Positions 37,575 to 47,832 of a DNA stretch of 64,000 bases are shown piece after piece. How positions within the stretch are numbered: the stretch's first letter is position 1; every line of letters starts with the position of its first letter. Below the pieces are notes generated by a model that made no database searches, was not told where the DNA came from, and saw only the letters and a list, made by a program, of their open reading frames with translations. The DNA comes from Methylococcaceae bacterium (GTDB taxonomy: Bacteria > Pseudomonadota > Gammaproteobacteria > Methylococcales > Methylomonadaceae). The DNA lies in contig JAKIUK010000012.1 in the NCBI GenBank assembly GCA_021647585.1, forward strand, positions 1 through 64,000, in the 5' to 3' direction. A program made the position numbers and the translations under genes.

Positions 37575-39173
37575 CTATAACTCTATGGGCTTGTAATTAC
37601 GAAAATCAATATCTGGGAAAATTTTATCGATAAATTCTAAAGCACTCAAATAACGCGCATCTATCGTATTGTTACGTATACTCTCATGTAAATAGTTAAA
37701 CCTTGCTAAATGATCTGTTATTCTTTTTCTAGCGTATTCAACTGTAGTTCCTGACTTCATGATAAAAGGCCAATCAGATGCCTGGGCAAGTAAGATAGAC
37801 CTTACCGCCTGGTTCAAAGCACGTTTTTGTATAGCGGATACAGTTACCCCTTTAAAATCGATCACTAACTGCTCCATTTGATCAGCCGCTTTATGTAAAA
37901 AAGGGTAAATCCAATCATTTTCTTCATTAATCCAATAACTGGAATAGCCGTCCTCTCCCCAAGTTGAAGATGAAGGTCTAGCAATTTGATGCGATGTTTG
38001 CCGTTTTAAATAATCTCCACAGCTTATTGTTTCAATATTTTTGTGTTCATCTACCCGTCTTAAAATGGCTTCCAGCCAACAAGGCCCTTCAAACCACCAG
38101 TGTCCGAAAAGTTCAGCATCATAAGGCGCGACTATGAGAGGTATTCTATCCATGTTGGCACTTAAACTATCAATTTGGTGCTGACACTTCTGAACAAAAT
38201 CATTTGCATCCTGCTCTATTTTAAATTGTGCTTTTTTTGCATCATACCATTCTTTTTCCAGCCCCTCACCGGTGATTCTGTGATATTTAATACCCGTATT
38301 GATACGGTTTTTTCCATCAAGAATATAAGGGGCAAGATAATTCAAATCTATATCTGGATTAAAACCGATATCGCTATAGTATTCACGATAATTCTCATTG
38401 CCAGGATACCCTTGTTCTGCACTCCAGACCTGGCGGGATAATTCAGGGTCCCGGGCAAATGCCATGACCCCATTACCACAATCTAATGGTGCATGAACTC
38501 CGTTATTTGGCTTCTCATTGGCATCCAAAATACCATGGGTATCGGTAAAAAAATATTTAATACCCGCATTAGCCAAAGTCACTTCCAAATCAGGATAATA
38601 GCCACATTCTGGAAGCCAAAAACCAGAGGGTGAAAAACCCATATTTGTTTTGAAAGTTTCTACAGCCACTTCAATCTGATTCCGAACAGCTGTTTCGCTA
38701 ATATTCAGCAAAGGCAAAAAACCATGCGTTGCGGCTGTGGTAATTAATTCAAGCCGCCCACATTGATGGTGTTTTTTAAAAGCCGTCAGTAAATCACCAT
38801 GATATTTATTATAAGTATTCCGTGTACTTAGAAAAAAGCGTCTATATAAACGTGCTAATTTTTGGAACTGCGGTTGATTGCGCGTTCTGATAATTTCCTT
38901 TTCTGCCAGTTCAATCTGTTTATTCAGATGCTTCTGATAACGTATTTGTAGTAATTCATCCCGCAACATGGTGATAAGTGTGGGTGATAATGAAAGTGTT
39001 AGACGATAAGCGATAGTATCTTCGTTTAAACGTTCAAGAACATTACATAATGGAATATAGCACTCAGTTATTGCTTCAAACAACCAATTCTCTTCAAAAA
39101 ACTCATCATGCTCCGGGTGCCGTACATACGGTAAATGTGCATGAAGTATAACGCTCAAAAATCCTATATTCAT
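37575..39173 (-). CDS. GH57 family 1,4-alpha-glucan branching enzyme
   Basis: 532 aa. N-terminal GH57 barrel starting FLSVILHAHLPYVRHPE. The catalytic nucleophile Glu is in FWLPECGY (E189) and the acid Asp in APYDAELFGHWWFEGP (D352), the arrangement of GH57 branching enzymes. The C-terminal DUF1957 helices follow (AVRSILLAQASDWPFIMKSGTTVEYA). It would add alpha-1,6 branches to glycogen. The DUF4912 gene ends 5 bp upstream, a pairing common in other genomes. An alpha-amylase activity cannot be excluded by sequence alone. Confidence 0.9.
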   Translation of the reverse strand: MNIGFLSVILHAHLPYVRHPEHDEFFEENWLFEAITECYIPLCNVLERLNEDTIAYRLTLSLSPTLITMLRDELLQIRYQKHLNKQIELAEKEIIRTRNQPQFQKLARLYRRFFLSTRNTYNKYHGDLLTAFKKHHQCGRLELITTAATHGFLPLLNISETAVRNQIEVAVETFKTNMGFSPSGFWLPECGYYPDLEVTLANAGIKYFFTDTHGILDANEKPNNGVHAPLDCGNGVMAFARDPELSRQVWSAEQGYPGNENYREYYSDIGFNPDIDLNYLAPYILDGKNRINTGIKYHRITGEGLEKEWYDAKKAQFKIEQDANDFVQKCQHQIDSLSANMDRIPLIVAPYDAELFGHWWFEGPCWLEAILRRVDEHKNIETISCGDYLKRQTSHQIARPSSSTWGEDGYSSYWINEENDWIYPFLHKAADQMEQLVIDFKGVTVSAIQKRALNQAVRSILLAQASDWPFIMKSGTTVEYARKRITDHLARFNYLHESIRNNTIDARYLSALEFIDKIFPDIDFRNYKPIEL

Positions 39174-39178
39174 CGCAA

Positions 39179-39892
39179 TTATTTTTTCTTTCCTTTAGCC
39201 GAATAATTTGTATAGGGGTAATGAGATTCTACTGAAGACTTGCTTCCGTAAACAAATTGGTCTTCGAATACTATGGCTTGGGGATTATTATCAATATTAT
39301 TGGAACCCACTGACCTCGCTTGGCTTTTATTTTCCTCCCGACAATCCGTAAATCCATGTAAAATATAGGTATCATTAGAGTCCAGCAGTGAAACAAAAGC
39401 ATTTTTAGATATCGTTTTCCCTATACTTGCTGAATAAGTAGTCGGTTTTTTTGATACTGGTATTCTTATTTTTTGTCGTGAATGAAATTTATCAATCACA
39501 ATTTCAGCGAGGGGACTTGATTGATTCAAATCTCGATTTCCCTCTATCCGAGAATACACTCTTAGTGTCAACTCATTATTAAACATACTCTGAGATATAG
39601 AATGGGATTTATTATCTACCAGTTCCCAATAGGCATAAAGATGGTGCGGATCTATAGGAAGAATCACCAGTTTATTGGCATTAGTCAAAATTTTCGGTGA
39701 ATAATACAGACTAATATTCTGGCTGATTTCTATTAAATCTTGAGCAGAAAACTTAAAATCGTGGTTTTGTTCAGGTTTATTGTCTACAACAAAAGGTGCA
39801 TAGAGCTTGTTGATTTCGTCTTTGATTTCTAACAATTCTTTCCTTGAAAGCTGAGTTTGAAAATTTTTCCCAGAAGAGTGCTGAAGTTCCAT
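39179..39892 (-). CDS. DUF4912 domain protein
   Basis: 237 aa from ATG 39892; a longer frame from 39961 adds a hydrophobic 23-residue stretch with poor ribosome-site spacing and is less likely. The DUF4912 core is KLVILPIDPHHLYAYWELVD followed by LTLRVYSRI and the later FVSLLDSNDTYILHGFTDC, a beta-sandwich thought to bind carbohydrate. The N-terminus has a Lys/Glu-rich helix (SRKELLEIKDEINKLY) and the C-terminus is a low-complexity basic tail ending KGKKK. It is probably co-transcribed with GH57 and may target or regulate it (inference). Confidence 0.75.
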   Translation of the reverse strand: MELQHSSGKNFQTQLSRKELLEIKDEINKLYAPFVVDNKPEQNHDFKFSAQDLIEISQNISLYYSPKILTNANKLVILPIDPHHLYAYWELVDNKSHSISQSMFNNELTLRVYSRIEGNRDLNQSSPLAEIVIDKFHSRQKIRIPVSKKPTTYSASIGKTISKNAFVSLLDSNDTYILHGFTDCREENKSQARSVGSNNIDNNPQAIVFEDQFVYGSKSSVESHYPYTNYSAKGKKK

Positions 39893-40567
39893 TACCAACT
39901 TTATTATTAACGTGTCAAGAAACCAAATGTAGTTACAAATCTTTGTAATTTGCCGAAACATCCTTTAGTCCATTATATAACAACAGTCTACTTTCTATCC
40001 TAAAAAGGCTGCAAAAACACTAAAAATATAAGTCATGGTATTTAGGCTACTAGCATTCTTCCAGAAAAAACTTCCTGCAGATACAATCATCCTAACTCAA
40101 CCACAATGCCCTGAAAGACGTTACATTTAATATCTTAACTCTTAATATTAAGCCACCAGTTCATCCATTCCAACGTACAAAGATATTTCAAGAAGAGTTA
40201 CTGTACAAAAAACAATATGGCTATTAACAAAGCACAGGTCAAACTTTAAATGGATTATCATTTCGAACAACGGGACGGTGTGTAGTAGAACAACGCAGGA
40301 GCAGTTGTCGAGGAGCAGCGAAGCGGTATTGCCGAGAAATCTTGTTGCTCAAAAATATGCTTAGACTCAAGATTCCTCCCGTTGGTCGGAATGACACCGT
40401 TTGTGAAGTAAATCTACAGACGTCAAAATCGAGAGTGAAGCAAGCTGTGGTTTTTCATAGCTATGAAAAACAATAGTTAGCCATCAAGAACCCAAAGATC
40501 ACGATGAAAAGCAAATAAACTTCATGCACTTAGTGGTGAATAATACGTAAATCAGTCCATAATACTT
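39893..40567. other. Intergenic region with a GTCATTTCGACC-type repeat
   Basis: About 675 bp between the DUF4912 gene and the end of the second GGDEF-EAL gene. Most of 40219-40450 is a repeat (listed separately). No gene is seen in the remainder. The DUF4912-GH57 promoter should lie near 39900-40100. Confidence 0.5.
40219..40450. repeat. Repeat family PR2, copy 1
   Basis: It begins GGCTATTAACAAAGCACAGG, followed by TCAAACTTTAAATGG, and carries inverted arms TCATTTCGAACAACGGGA and TCCCGTTGGTCGGAATGA, with an inner GAGAAATCTTG/CAAGATTC pair. It shares all of this with 48912-49200 and part of it with 54743-54808. Confidence 0.65.
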
Positions 40568-43339
40568 TCAAGAATTTGTTAATGTCAATTTTTCTGTAGG
40601 AACAGACAAAATAAATTTATCTGCCGGAAAAAGCAAAGAAAGTTCTTCTGCAGGGACAGGTTTGGAAAACCAGTACCCTTGTGCTATATCACAGCCATTT
40701 TCAGTTAAGTACTGTAACTGTTCCTGGGTTTCCACACCTTCCGCAATCACTTTTTTTCCCAGTGCATGGGACATAGCAACCACGGCCTGAACAACAGCCT
40801 GATCTTCTGGGCTATTTAATAAATTACGAATAAATGATTGATCTATTTTGATAAAAGAAGCAGGCAAGTTTTTTAGATAAGACAATGATGAATAGCCGGT
40901 ACCAAAATCATCAATGGAAATTAACACCCTCGCATCCACTAATTGTTGCATGACTTTAATAGCCACATCAGGTGTTTTCATTAAGGCACTTTCAGTAATT
41001 TCAATTTCAATCCATTCCTGCAACGCTCCTGTTGTCTTAATTACCTCAATAATATTAGTTGCTAACTCGTAATTGATCAATTCTACAGCTGAAATATTGA
41101 CCGCAACTCTACCAAAATTAAATTCCTCTTGTGTCCAACGAATTGTCTGTAAACAGACTCGAGTCATCACCCAGTTACTGAGTTCAACAATTAAACCGGT
41201 CTCTTCCGCAAGAGGTATAAATTCAACAGGTGAAATCCAGCCCAATATAGGGTGTTGCCAACGCATTAAGGCTTCATAGCCTATTATGATGTTATTTTCC
41301 AGACTATGCTTGGATTGAAAAAAAACTTTTAATTCAAAACTATTTTCATAACATTTTTGCTCAAGTGCTTTTCGTAAACCCTGTTCAAGTTCTATACGAC
41401 GATTGCTGGTGTTCTGTAATTCTGATGAACAGAAGGCATAGCCTGTTTTTTCCTTTTTAGCAAAATACATTGCATTATCTGCTAATTGTAACAATGTCTC
41501 GCCATCAATGCTATCCCGTGGATAAATAGCAATCCCTATACTGGCACCAAGGATAAATTGCTGATCATTTAAATAGTAGGGCATTAATAAACTTTGTAAT
41601 ATTTTTTTGGCTACTATTTCTGCAGCATTTGCATCGGTATCAGGTAACAGCAGAGTGAATTCATCCCCTCCCATTCGAGCCGAAATATCAGAATCGCGTA
41701 ATTGCGCTTGTAGTCTATTGGCTGTTTCTTTAAGAACCTCGTCTCCCACAGCATGTCCTAAACTGTCATTGACTATTTTAAAACGATCAAGATCCAGAAA
41801 TAATAAAGCCATGGATTGCTGGTGTCGGTTTGATAAAATGATTAATTGCTCAAACCGGTCTTTAAATAATCGTCTATTAGCCAAACCTGTTAAGTCATCA
41901 TAATAGGACAGCCAATTCAATCGCTCCCGCGTTTGCTTTAATAAAGTAATATCATGCGCAATGCCTTCAACGCCTATACATACTCCATCATCATAAAGCG
42001 CACTTTCTAATATTTCCAGACTGCGTTTATGTCCTTTACTATCAAATACCTCTATTTCATAGGCAGGTAGTTTTTCACCATTTATGCATCGCGCAGTATA
42101 AACATCCATCTTTGCGTTATCAAGATGATCCGTAAGATAAGTACTATAGTGCTGCAAGCAATCCCCAACGCTATAACCCAGAATAACGCTGACTGAAGGG
42201 CTTAGATAGGTATATATCCCTTCCAGATCATGTTGATAAAAGAAGTATTCATCTTGTAAATTTTCAACTAAACTACGATATTTTTGCTCACTATTTTGTA
42301 GTTGTTCAGTACGTTGTACTATTTTCTTTTCAAGATTTTTTTTTAGGTCATTAAGCTCTTTATTTGTTTTAAATAATTTATTTTGAGTTATTTTTATGCG
42401 CCTATTCTGGCGATTAATTTGCCCAATCCATAACAATAATACGAATAAAATCAGTAGAAAAATTGCAACAATTTTACCAATTGTTTCGAAATCGATCGGT
42501 AGTTCACTTGGCGGGTGCCATTTATCATTAATAGTCTGTTTTTCTTCCTCAGTTATTGCATCCAGGCCTTTTTGAAATATACCTGCCAGGATTGGCCAGT
42601 CATAGCGTACAGCAATACTTTCATTAGCACTATTACGATCATAAAAAGCAACAAACTTAATATCATTTAACAGATACTTATTTTGTAAAAAATAACTGGC
42701 TGCAAAAAACCCAATGGCAGCATCAGCTTGCTTAGTTTCAACAGCCGTCAGTGCTTCATGCATATCCTCTACATAATAAGGTGTAATACTAGGAAAATCC
42801 TTAAGAATACGTTCCGAATATCGATAATTTTTCATCAATACCACTGTTTTTCCTACCAGATCACTACGACCTTTTATCTGTTGATCACTGTTATGAGTAA
42901 TGATGACTAGTGACTTAAAAACATAGGGTTTGGTAAAAGAAAATTGGTGTTCACGTTCAGGTCTGTTAACCATACTGGCAATAACATCAATCTCTTTGTT
43001 TAGAGTTCCTTGATAAATATCTTTCCAAAGAACTCTGTCATCAATTTGCATGTAAATATGGAGCTTTTGACTAAGTAACTGGATAGTGTCATAAGAAATA
43101 CCTGCAATATGCCCAGAATTGGTAATAAAACTGTAGGGGGGGAAATAACCGTCAAATGCAATACGAATTGGCTGATGAGTTTCCAGCCAAGCTTGTTCAT
43201 CAGCCGTTAATTGTAATGACTGTGAGCTGTTGGTTTCTGATGGTTGCGTCTGCTTTTCCCTAGGAGAAAAATATCCAAGGGATATAAATAACAAAATAAT
43301 CAGGCAACAAAAAAAAATGGTTTTAACAACCTTCGTCAC
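40568..43339 (-). CDS. SBP_bac_3-PAS-GGDEF-EAL membrane sensor (c-di-GMP turnover)
   Basis: 923 aa, GTG start. Helix 1 at residues about 5-23, then a family 3 solute-binding-type sensor (about 45-275: PIRIAFDGYFPPYSFITNSGHIAGISYD, DVIASMVNRPERE, EALTAVETKQADAAIG). Helix 2 near 283-304 (IGKIVAIFLLILFVLLLWIG) is followed by a coiled coil, PAS/PAC, an intact GGDEF (RMGGDEFTLLL) and an intact EAL (GYEALMRWQHP), with DDFGTGYSSLSYLK. The sensor domain probably binds an amino acid or similar small ligand in the periplasm. Both catalytic motifs are complete. Monocistronic. Confidence 0.93.
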   Translation of the reverse strand: MTKVVKTIFFCCLIILLFISLGYFSPREKQTQPSETNSSQSLQLTADEQAWLETHQPIRIAFDGYFPPYSFITNSGHIAGISYDTIQLLSQKLHIYMQIDDRVLWKDIYQGTLNKEIDVIASMVNRPEREHQFSFTKPYVFKSLVIITHNSDQQIKGRSDLVGKTVVLMKNYRYSERILKDFPSITPYYVEDMHEALTAVETKQADAAIGFFAASYFLQNKYLLNDIKFVAFYDRNSANESIAVRYDWPILAGIFQKGLDAITEEEKQTINDKWHPPSELPIDFETIGKIVAIFLLILFVLLLWIGQINRQNRRIKITQNKLFKTNKELNDLKKNLEKKIVQRTEQLQNSEQKYRSLVENLQDEYFFYQHDLEGIYTYLSPSVSVILGYSVGDCLQHYSTYLTDHLDNAKMDVYTARCINGEKLPAYEIEVFDSKGHKRSLEILESALYDDGVCIGVEGIAHDITLLKQTRERLNWLSYYDDLTGLANRRLFKDRFEQLIILSNRHQQSMALLFLDLDRFKIVNDSLGHAVGDEVLKETANRLQAQLRDSDISARMGGDEFTLLLPDTDANAAEIVAKKILQSLLMPYYLNDQQFILGASIGIAIYPRDSIDGETLLQLADNAMYFAKKEKTGYAFCSSELQNTSNRRIELEQGLRKALEQKCYENSFELKVFFQSKHSLENNIIIGYEALMRWQHPILGWISPVEFIPLAEETGLIVELSNWVMTRVCLQTIRWTQEEFNFGRVAVNISAVELINYELATNIIEVIKTTGALQEWIEIEITESALMKTPDVAIKVMQQLVDARVLISIDDFGTGYSSLSYLKNLPASFIKIDQSFIRNLLNSPEDQAVVQAVVAMSHALGKKVIAEGVETQEQLQYLTENGCDIAQGYWFSKPVPAEELSLLFPADKFILSVPTEKLTLTNS

Positions 43340-43984
43340 AAAACGTCCCTTGCATAAAATAATACTTGTAATTATAGGTTATAAGCACGATAAAGATAGA
43401 CTAAAAATAAAACAAATGGGCACTCTATCTATTGATTTAATTACTTTTATTGGCACTACAATTCTACATTTAATTGATATTTAAACATCAACAAACTACC
43501 GGCAAACATTTGATTACATCCCTATATTTCATGAACATTATAATGCCGAGATTAAAAGTTTCGAAAAAATGAATTATCCAATAGAAAGTAATGCATTTTA
43601 CTAAATCCCATCAAGATTAATTGCGTCATAGCGATATACAATTGCGCGATGCTAGTACTCCTTTAATGTTGTATTGCCAAAGTACTAGTACTCTGGCAAT
43701 TGTTGTTTGATGGATATTACATACTACCCTTGTTCCCACGGAGACCGTGGGAACTAAATTTTTTATCTATCACCGCAAAGTTGCAAGAGTACTAGATACA
43801 ATCATTTACTCCATTAAACTCCAGTTTCGTTAATACTTCATCTCAAAACTGACAACCGCTCGTTACACTCTTAAACTTAGACAAATGGGTTGTTGAGATA
43901 TACAAATTCAAATAAATAGTTACCCCATTATTATGAATCGATTATATGACCAGGAATCTTCCTTAAAGTTTCACTGATTATTTT
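43340..43984. other. Intergenic region with two strong dyads
   Basis: 645 bp with no gene. A near-perfect loopless 28-bp palindrome is at 43673-43700 (ATTGCCAAAGTACT and its partner, one mismatched pair). A hairpin GTTCCCACGG-AGA-CCGTGGGAAC is at 43732-43754, followed on the plus strand by TAAATTTTTTA. Either could end the PEPCK transcript arriving from the right, or act as an operator. An 84-codon plus-strand frame at 43230-43484 is antisense to the sensor gene and not supported. Confidence 0.5.
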
Positions 43985-46900
43985 CTATGTTCGTGGCTGG
44001 CTAAGTGGATCGGCACCTATCATACCTACCAACTGTTCCAGATACGCAGAACTTTCTACTCTTTCTAATTCAGCTTTGGCATTTGTCAGGCGTTGATAGA
44101 TATTCAATCGTTCAATTTCATCGGCATAGTTTGGTAATTCTGCAAAACGTTGCAGGCTGTTAACATGCCGATTCCATAATGCAATATCTCTGCTTTGTTT
44201 AATCTGCAAGCGCTCAAAATACCAATCTGAAGCAAGCAGGTTTTCTTTGCTAAATAAAGCCCTAATTTCAGGGTCATGAACATCTTTACCATTATAAAAA
44301 CCTGTTGCCATAATATGTAATAAGGCCTGTAGTGGCGGACAAGCATCTGCAACACTACCATCATCCAGATATTGTTGAGCCACTTTTTGCTGAGTTTCTA
44401 CAATATTATGAATACCATCTACATAATCATCTAAATTCTGACTTTCAGGTTGAAGAATATCCTTTGTTAATACTGCAGTTGGATTGTCAAATATCTTACC
44501 CATAAATTGATGTACAAACTGTTCAGTAATTCGATAGCCTAGACGACTGGCCAATACTTTCTGTCCTGCATGTTCAAAGTCTTCCAATATTTCCATGTAG
44601 CCATGTTCTATTAAGTAATCAGGTTCTCTTTCCTCTGTCTTCAGTCGCGTCCAGATTTCAGGAATTAATAAGCTGATATCATGATCAACCCTCAGATAAG
44701 AGCCAATATAACCGGCTGAACTGGAAAATCCTGCATAGCCTGTGAGGATATAAGAAACCAGTGCATTATTCAAATCTGGCGTGGCTCTTAATGCATTGAA
44801 AGGTCCTTTAGTCAATGCACCTTCGCTCCCAGCTCCCGTTGTTGATGGTGATTTACCTGTTAAAGAACAAATAAAATCCATAAACAATTCAGGTAATTGC
44901 TGATAATGAATAGGATTGTAGACGGCTAATGCACGAATACCAGGTTCTGGAGGATTATTCCTACGACCTGCTAAAACAGAATTAACAGGATGAATGACTA
45001 CATCACCCAAAGGTATTTTACGATGCAAACGCACCCCTAAATCCGCTAAATACTTACGGACTGGGTTAATCACATCAGCACGCCTTTCAAGATATCGTGG
45101 ATTTTTAGTTGGCTTTCCATCAACCAGCCGAGGATGTGCAGATGAAACAACAATGCCAGAACTTTCATGATATGCCTGTTCTAACAAATCATGCATAGGT
45201 TGAGTAAATTTCGACATCGTCAGCACATCTTCAACCACTGCTGACAATTTATCAGCAGATAAAGGCTCATAGTTAGCAATAAAATTATCAGGACCGGCCA
45301 TGTTAATTTCTGTCTGTTTATCATAACCGGGAATAACTGCATCATCAGGGCGCTGAAATAGACGATATTCACAATTAGTCGTTAATTTAACACTCTCAAA
45401 ACTCTCATTTTTTGACATATACCTTGAGACCAATGCAGAGGGGACGACAACAGATGCAGTAATATCATCTTCCATTTGAATTTTTTCTGCCGCATAAAAA
45501 TCCTGCCGAACTTTAAACGTACGCCAACCGCCCTGTTCGTTAAAACCAACCCTTAAAAAACTGGCAATAATTTGTCTTCCTTCAAATTTAAGATCATGTC
45601 CAGGTGAACCATCAACAATATCAGCAGAAAAATAATGCCGCCAATTGTCACCCCAGTCTACCTGGTAAAATCGTTTGATTAATAACACCATCGCTCTTAT
45701 GTAAGGTGGTATTTCATTTAACCATTCATTATATTCTTTATTAAAACCAGTAGAAGGCGTCAATAATTTTATGACTGAACCAAGACTTCTGTTAGTGCTT
45801 AATAATGGACGACTTGGTACCATTTCCGCTTCATCAAGCTTTTTCTTATAGCGGTCGCTATAATCTTTATCAAATATAGCCTGCACTCTGTTTAGGTCTT
45901 CATTCAAATCATTAACAAAAAATGCGTTATAAATCACTGCATCACTGATTGATTTTGAAATTTCAGACTTCCCTCCCCCTGAAACAGTGCTGGGTTTATG
46001 ACAAAAAGTACCTTCTGCTGCAGTTCCTACTATGCGCCATGAAGGAGCCGCTGGATGCTTGACCAGTTCCAGCTTATAACCATTTGGTTTTACATATATT
46101 TTTCCTGGTTGCAAACGTAAAGAAGAAATCTTTTTATCACTGCTCCAGGTCAATTTATCATTTTTCCAGGAAATGGCCTGTGTCATCACATCCATTTTCA
46201 CATCTTGAGGCACATAGATTATTTCTGGATATTGTTTATCTATCGCATATCCTTCAGACTTAACATCCATTAAGTCACCATAGTTCTTGGTTATTTCACT
46301 AAAACTATAGCCAACCTCTTTGCTGGCGCCACCTGCCCCATATTCATTACCATGAATTTGACAGTGAAATGCCAAGGCTCCACCTGCATGTTCTTCCTCC
46401 GCAGAGCCATAGAGGTTAGCCGCATACCCAATCTGAGTTTTAACTTCCTTTTTACAATAGCCGAAATAATTATCAGCTAGCATAGTGACGATTACCCCTC
46501 TCTCATCTCTGGCTGTCAGTTTAAATGCCTGACCATCGTTATATAATTCATCAGAATGATGCCAACACATTTCATCTTTACGTTGCCTTTCAGTCGCATC
46601 GTCCCAATGCGGTAAGCCCAATTCTTTCTTGGTCAATTTAACTAAATGCGGAGCTAAAATCACACAACCACTATGCCCCGTCCAGTGTTCAACATCCAGC
46701 CCCGCATCAAATTCAGGTAACGCTGGATTACCGCCATTACCAAAAATACTTTCCACAAAATCCAGATTACTGACTAATGTACCGGGTGCAAAGAAACGGA
46801 TTTCCATATTTTTTTCTGCTGCAACACCTGGAATTTCAGGGCATACCGTAGGCCTTAACAATAAAGAGGTAAACATATAAGCCGGTGTTTCTTCGTTAGC

Positions 46901-47488
46901 AGAATACGGCAATAGGGTCAAATCTTTCGGAGGATTCAAAGCATGCATCAACATAGCTGAAAATGCCTGCTTGGGCACTTCCTTTTTATCCCCAGGTATT
47001 GGCAAACCACCAGCAGCAATATGAAATGAACCTTTAGTCGTTCTCCGATCATTTGCAGGATTATGTAGTACCCCCTGTTTAACTCTATAACTGGATACAT
47101 ATTCAGAATTGAATGTATCTTGTCCCACCGGCAGGGATAATTCTCTGGCTATACCATGTCTATCTAACTCAAACGTGAGCGTGGGCAAAGTTGGAATACT
47201 TTCAAGATTCAGATCCGCCAAATAATTATTTAAAAAATCTTGTATCCTCTGGTCAGCCGGGTAATGGTGAGCAACTAGTTGACGACTTTTTTCCAAAAAG
47301 CTACGCAACATGTCGTCTGCTGTCGTCATAAAATCAGCAGAATCATCCTGCAAACATGTAGGTTGACCATAAGAAGCCAATTTAAGGTTGATGTATAAAT
47401 GTAACTTCTGATGTATTAAATCTGAGTCTTGTTCAGAAACATTCAAACCCAACGCTCGTGCTAAATCCACTTTTTGATCTCCTGGCAA
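43985..47488 (-). CDS. Probable PPi-dependent phosphoenolpyruvate carboxykinase
   Basis: 1167 aa. From memory of the family, it resembles the large (about 1100-1150 aa) PPi-type PEPCK of Propionibacterium and Entamoeba, which interconverts PEP + CO2 + Pi and oxaloacetate + PPi. Supporting text: LPTLTFELDRHGIARELSLP (101-120), GVLHNPANDRRTTKGSFHIA, IPGDKKEVPK, MEIRFFAPGTLVSNLDFVES, GHSGCV (271-276), NYFGYCKKEVKTQ (340-352), EEEHAGGALAF, and near the C-terminus GYAGFSSSAGYIGSYLRVDHD. No ATP/GTP P-loop is seen, which fits PPi use. It has no operon partners. It would join PPi metabolism to anaplerosis. If not PEPCK, it remains a large conserved cytoplasmic protein of unknown role. Confidence 0.6.
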   Translation of the reverse strand: MPGDQKVDLARALGLNVSEQDSDLIHQKLHLYINLKLASYGQPTCLQDDSADFMTTADDMLRSFLEKSRQLVAHHYPADQRIQDFLNNYLADLNLESIPTLPTLTFELDRHGIARELSLPVGQDTFNSEYVSSYRVKQGVLHNPANDRRTTKGSFHIAAGGLPIPGDKKEVPKQAFSAMLMHALNPPKDLTLLPYSANEETPAYMFTSLLLRPTVCPEIPGVAAEKNMEIRFFAPGTLVSNLDFVESIFGNGGNPALPEFDAGLDVEHWTGHSGCVILAPHLVKLTKKELGLPHWDDATERQRKDEMCWHHSDELYNDGQAFKLTARDERGVIVTMLADNYFGYCKKEVKTQIGYAANLYGSAEEEHAGGALAFHCQIHGNEYGAGGASKEVGYSFSEITKNYGDLMDVKSEGYAIDKQYPEIIYVPQDVKMDVMTQAISWKNDKLTWSSDKKISSLRLQPGKIYVKPNGYKLELVKHPAAPSWRIVGTAAEGTFCHKPSTVSGGGKSEISKSISDAVIYNAFFVNDLNEDLNRVQAIFDKDYSDRYKKKLDEAEMVPSRPLLSTNRSLGSVIKLLTPSTGFNKEYNEWLNEIPPYIRAMVLLIKRFYQVDWGDNWRHYFSADIVDGSPGHDLKFEGRQIIASFLRVGFNEQGGWRTFKVRQDFYAAEKIQMEDDITASVVVPSALVSRYMSKNESFESVKLTTNCEYRLFQRPDDAVIPGYDKQTEINMAGPDNFIANYEPLSADKLSAVVEDVLTMSKFTQPMHDLLEQAYHESSGIVVSSAHPRLVDGKPTKNPRYLERRADVINPVRKYLADLGVRLHRKIPLGDVVIHPVNSVLAGRRNNPPEPGIRALAVYNPIHYQQLPELFMDFICSLTGKSPSTTGAGSEGALTKGPFNALRATPDLNNALVSYILTGYAGFSSSAGYIGSYLRVDHDISLLIPEIWTRLKTEEREPDYLIEHGYMEILEDFEHAGQKVLASRLGYRITEQFVHQFMGKIFDNPTAVLTKDILQPESQNLDDYVDGIHNIVETQQKVAQQYLDDGSVADACPPLQALLHIMATGFYNGKDVHDPEIRALFSKENLLASDWYFERLQIKQSRDIALWNRHVNSLQRFAELPNYADEIERLNIYQRLTNAKAELERVESSAYLEQLVGMIGADPLSQPRT

Positions 47489-47701
47489 ACTTTTAAGGAT
47501 GCAATATTAATAAATTAAACATTCTGGCCATCTACTTTGAGTAGGTGGACAGATAAATTATCTTGTCTGTTAAAAAACAGTCTACAACATTATAAATTTT
47601 CTAATAACTTTCTATTTTATTTTTCGCGGCTGGATGGGATGTTCATCACGTTCGTTACGTTTATATTCTTTTTCATACCGATACATCTCTCGATGTTAAT
47701 A

Positions 47702-47738
47702 AAGTTTCAATCGTTTGAAACGGGGTAACAAACCCCGT
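47702..47738 (-). terminator. Tandem hairpins after truD
   Basis: GTTTCAA-TCG-TTGAAAC-type dyad overlapping the start of ACGGGGT (47720-47726) - AACAA - ACCCCGT (47732-47738). They lie about 95 bp past the truD stop on the minus strand; U tracts are weak, so this is tentative. The rest of the 344-bp gap up to the PEPCK start shows nothing recognisable. Confidence 0.35.
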
Positions 47739-47832
47739 CCCACTCAGATTTCTGATAATACTATATTTTTATTTTCAATCATGTAGCTACACTACCCATC
47801 TTTATCTGGATACAAATTACGCTGAAAAACAG

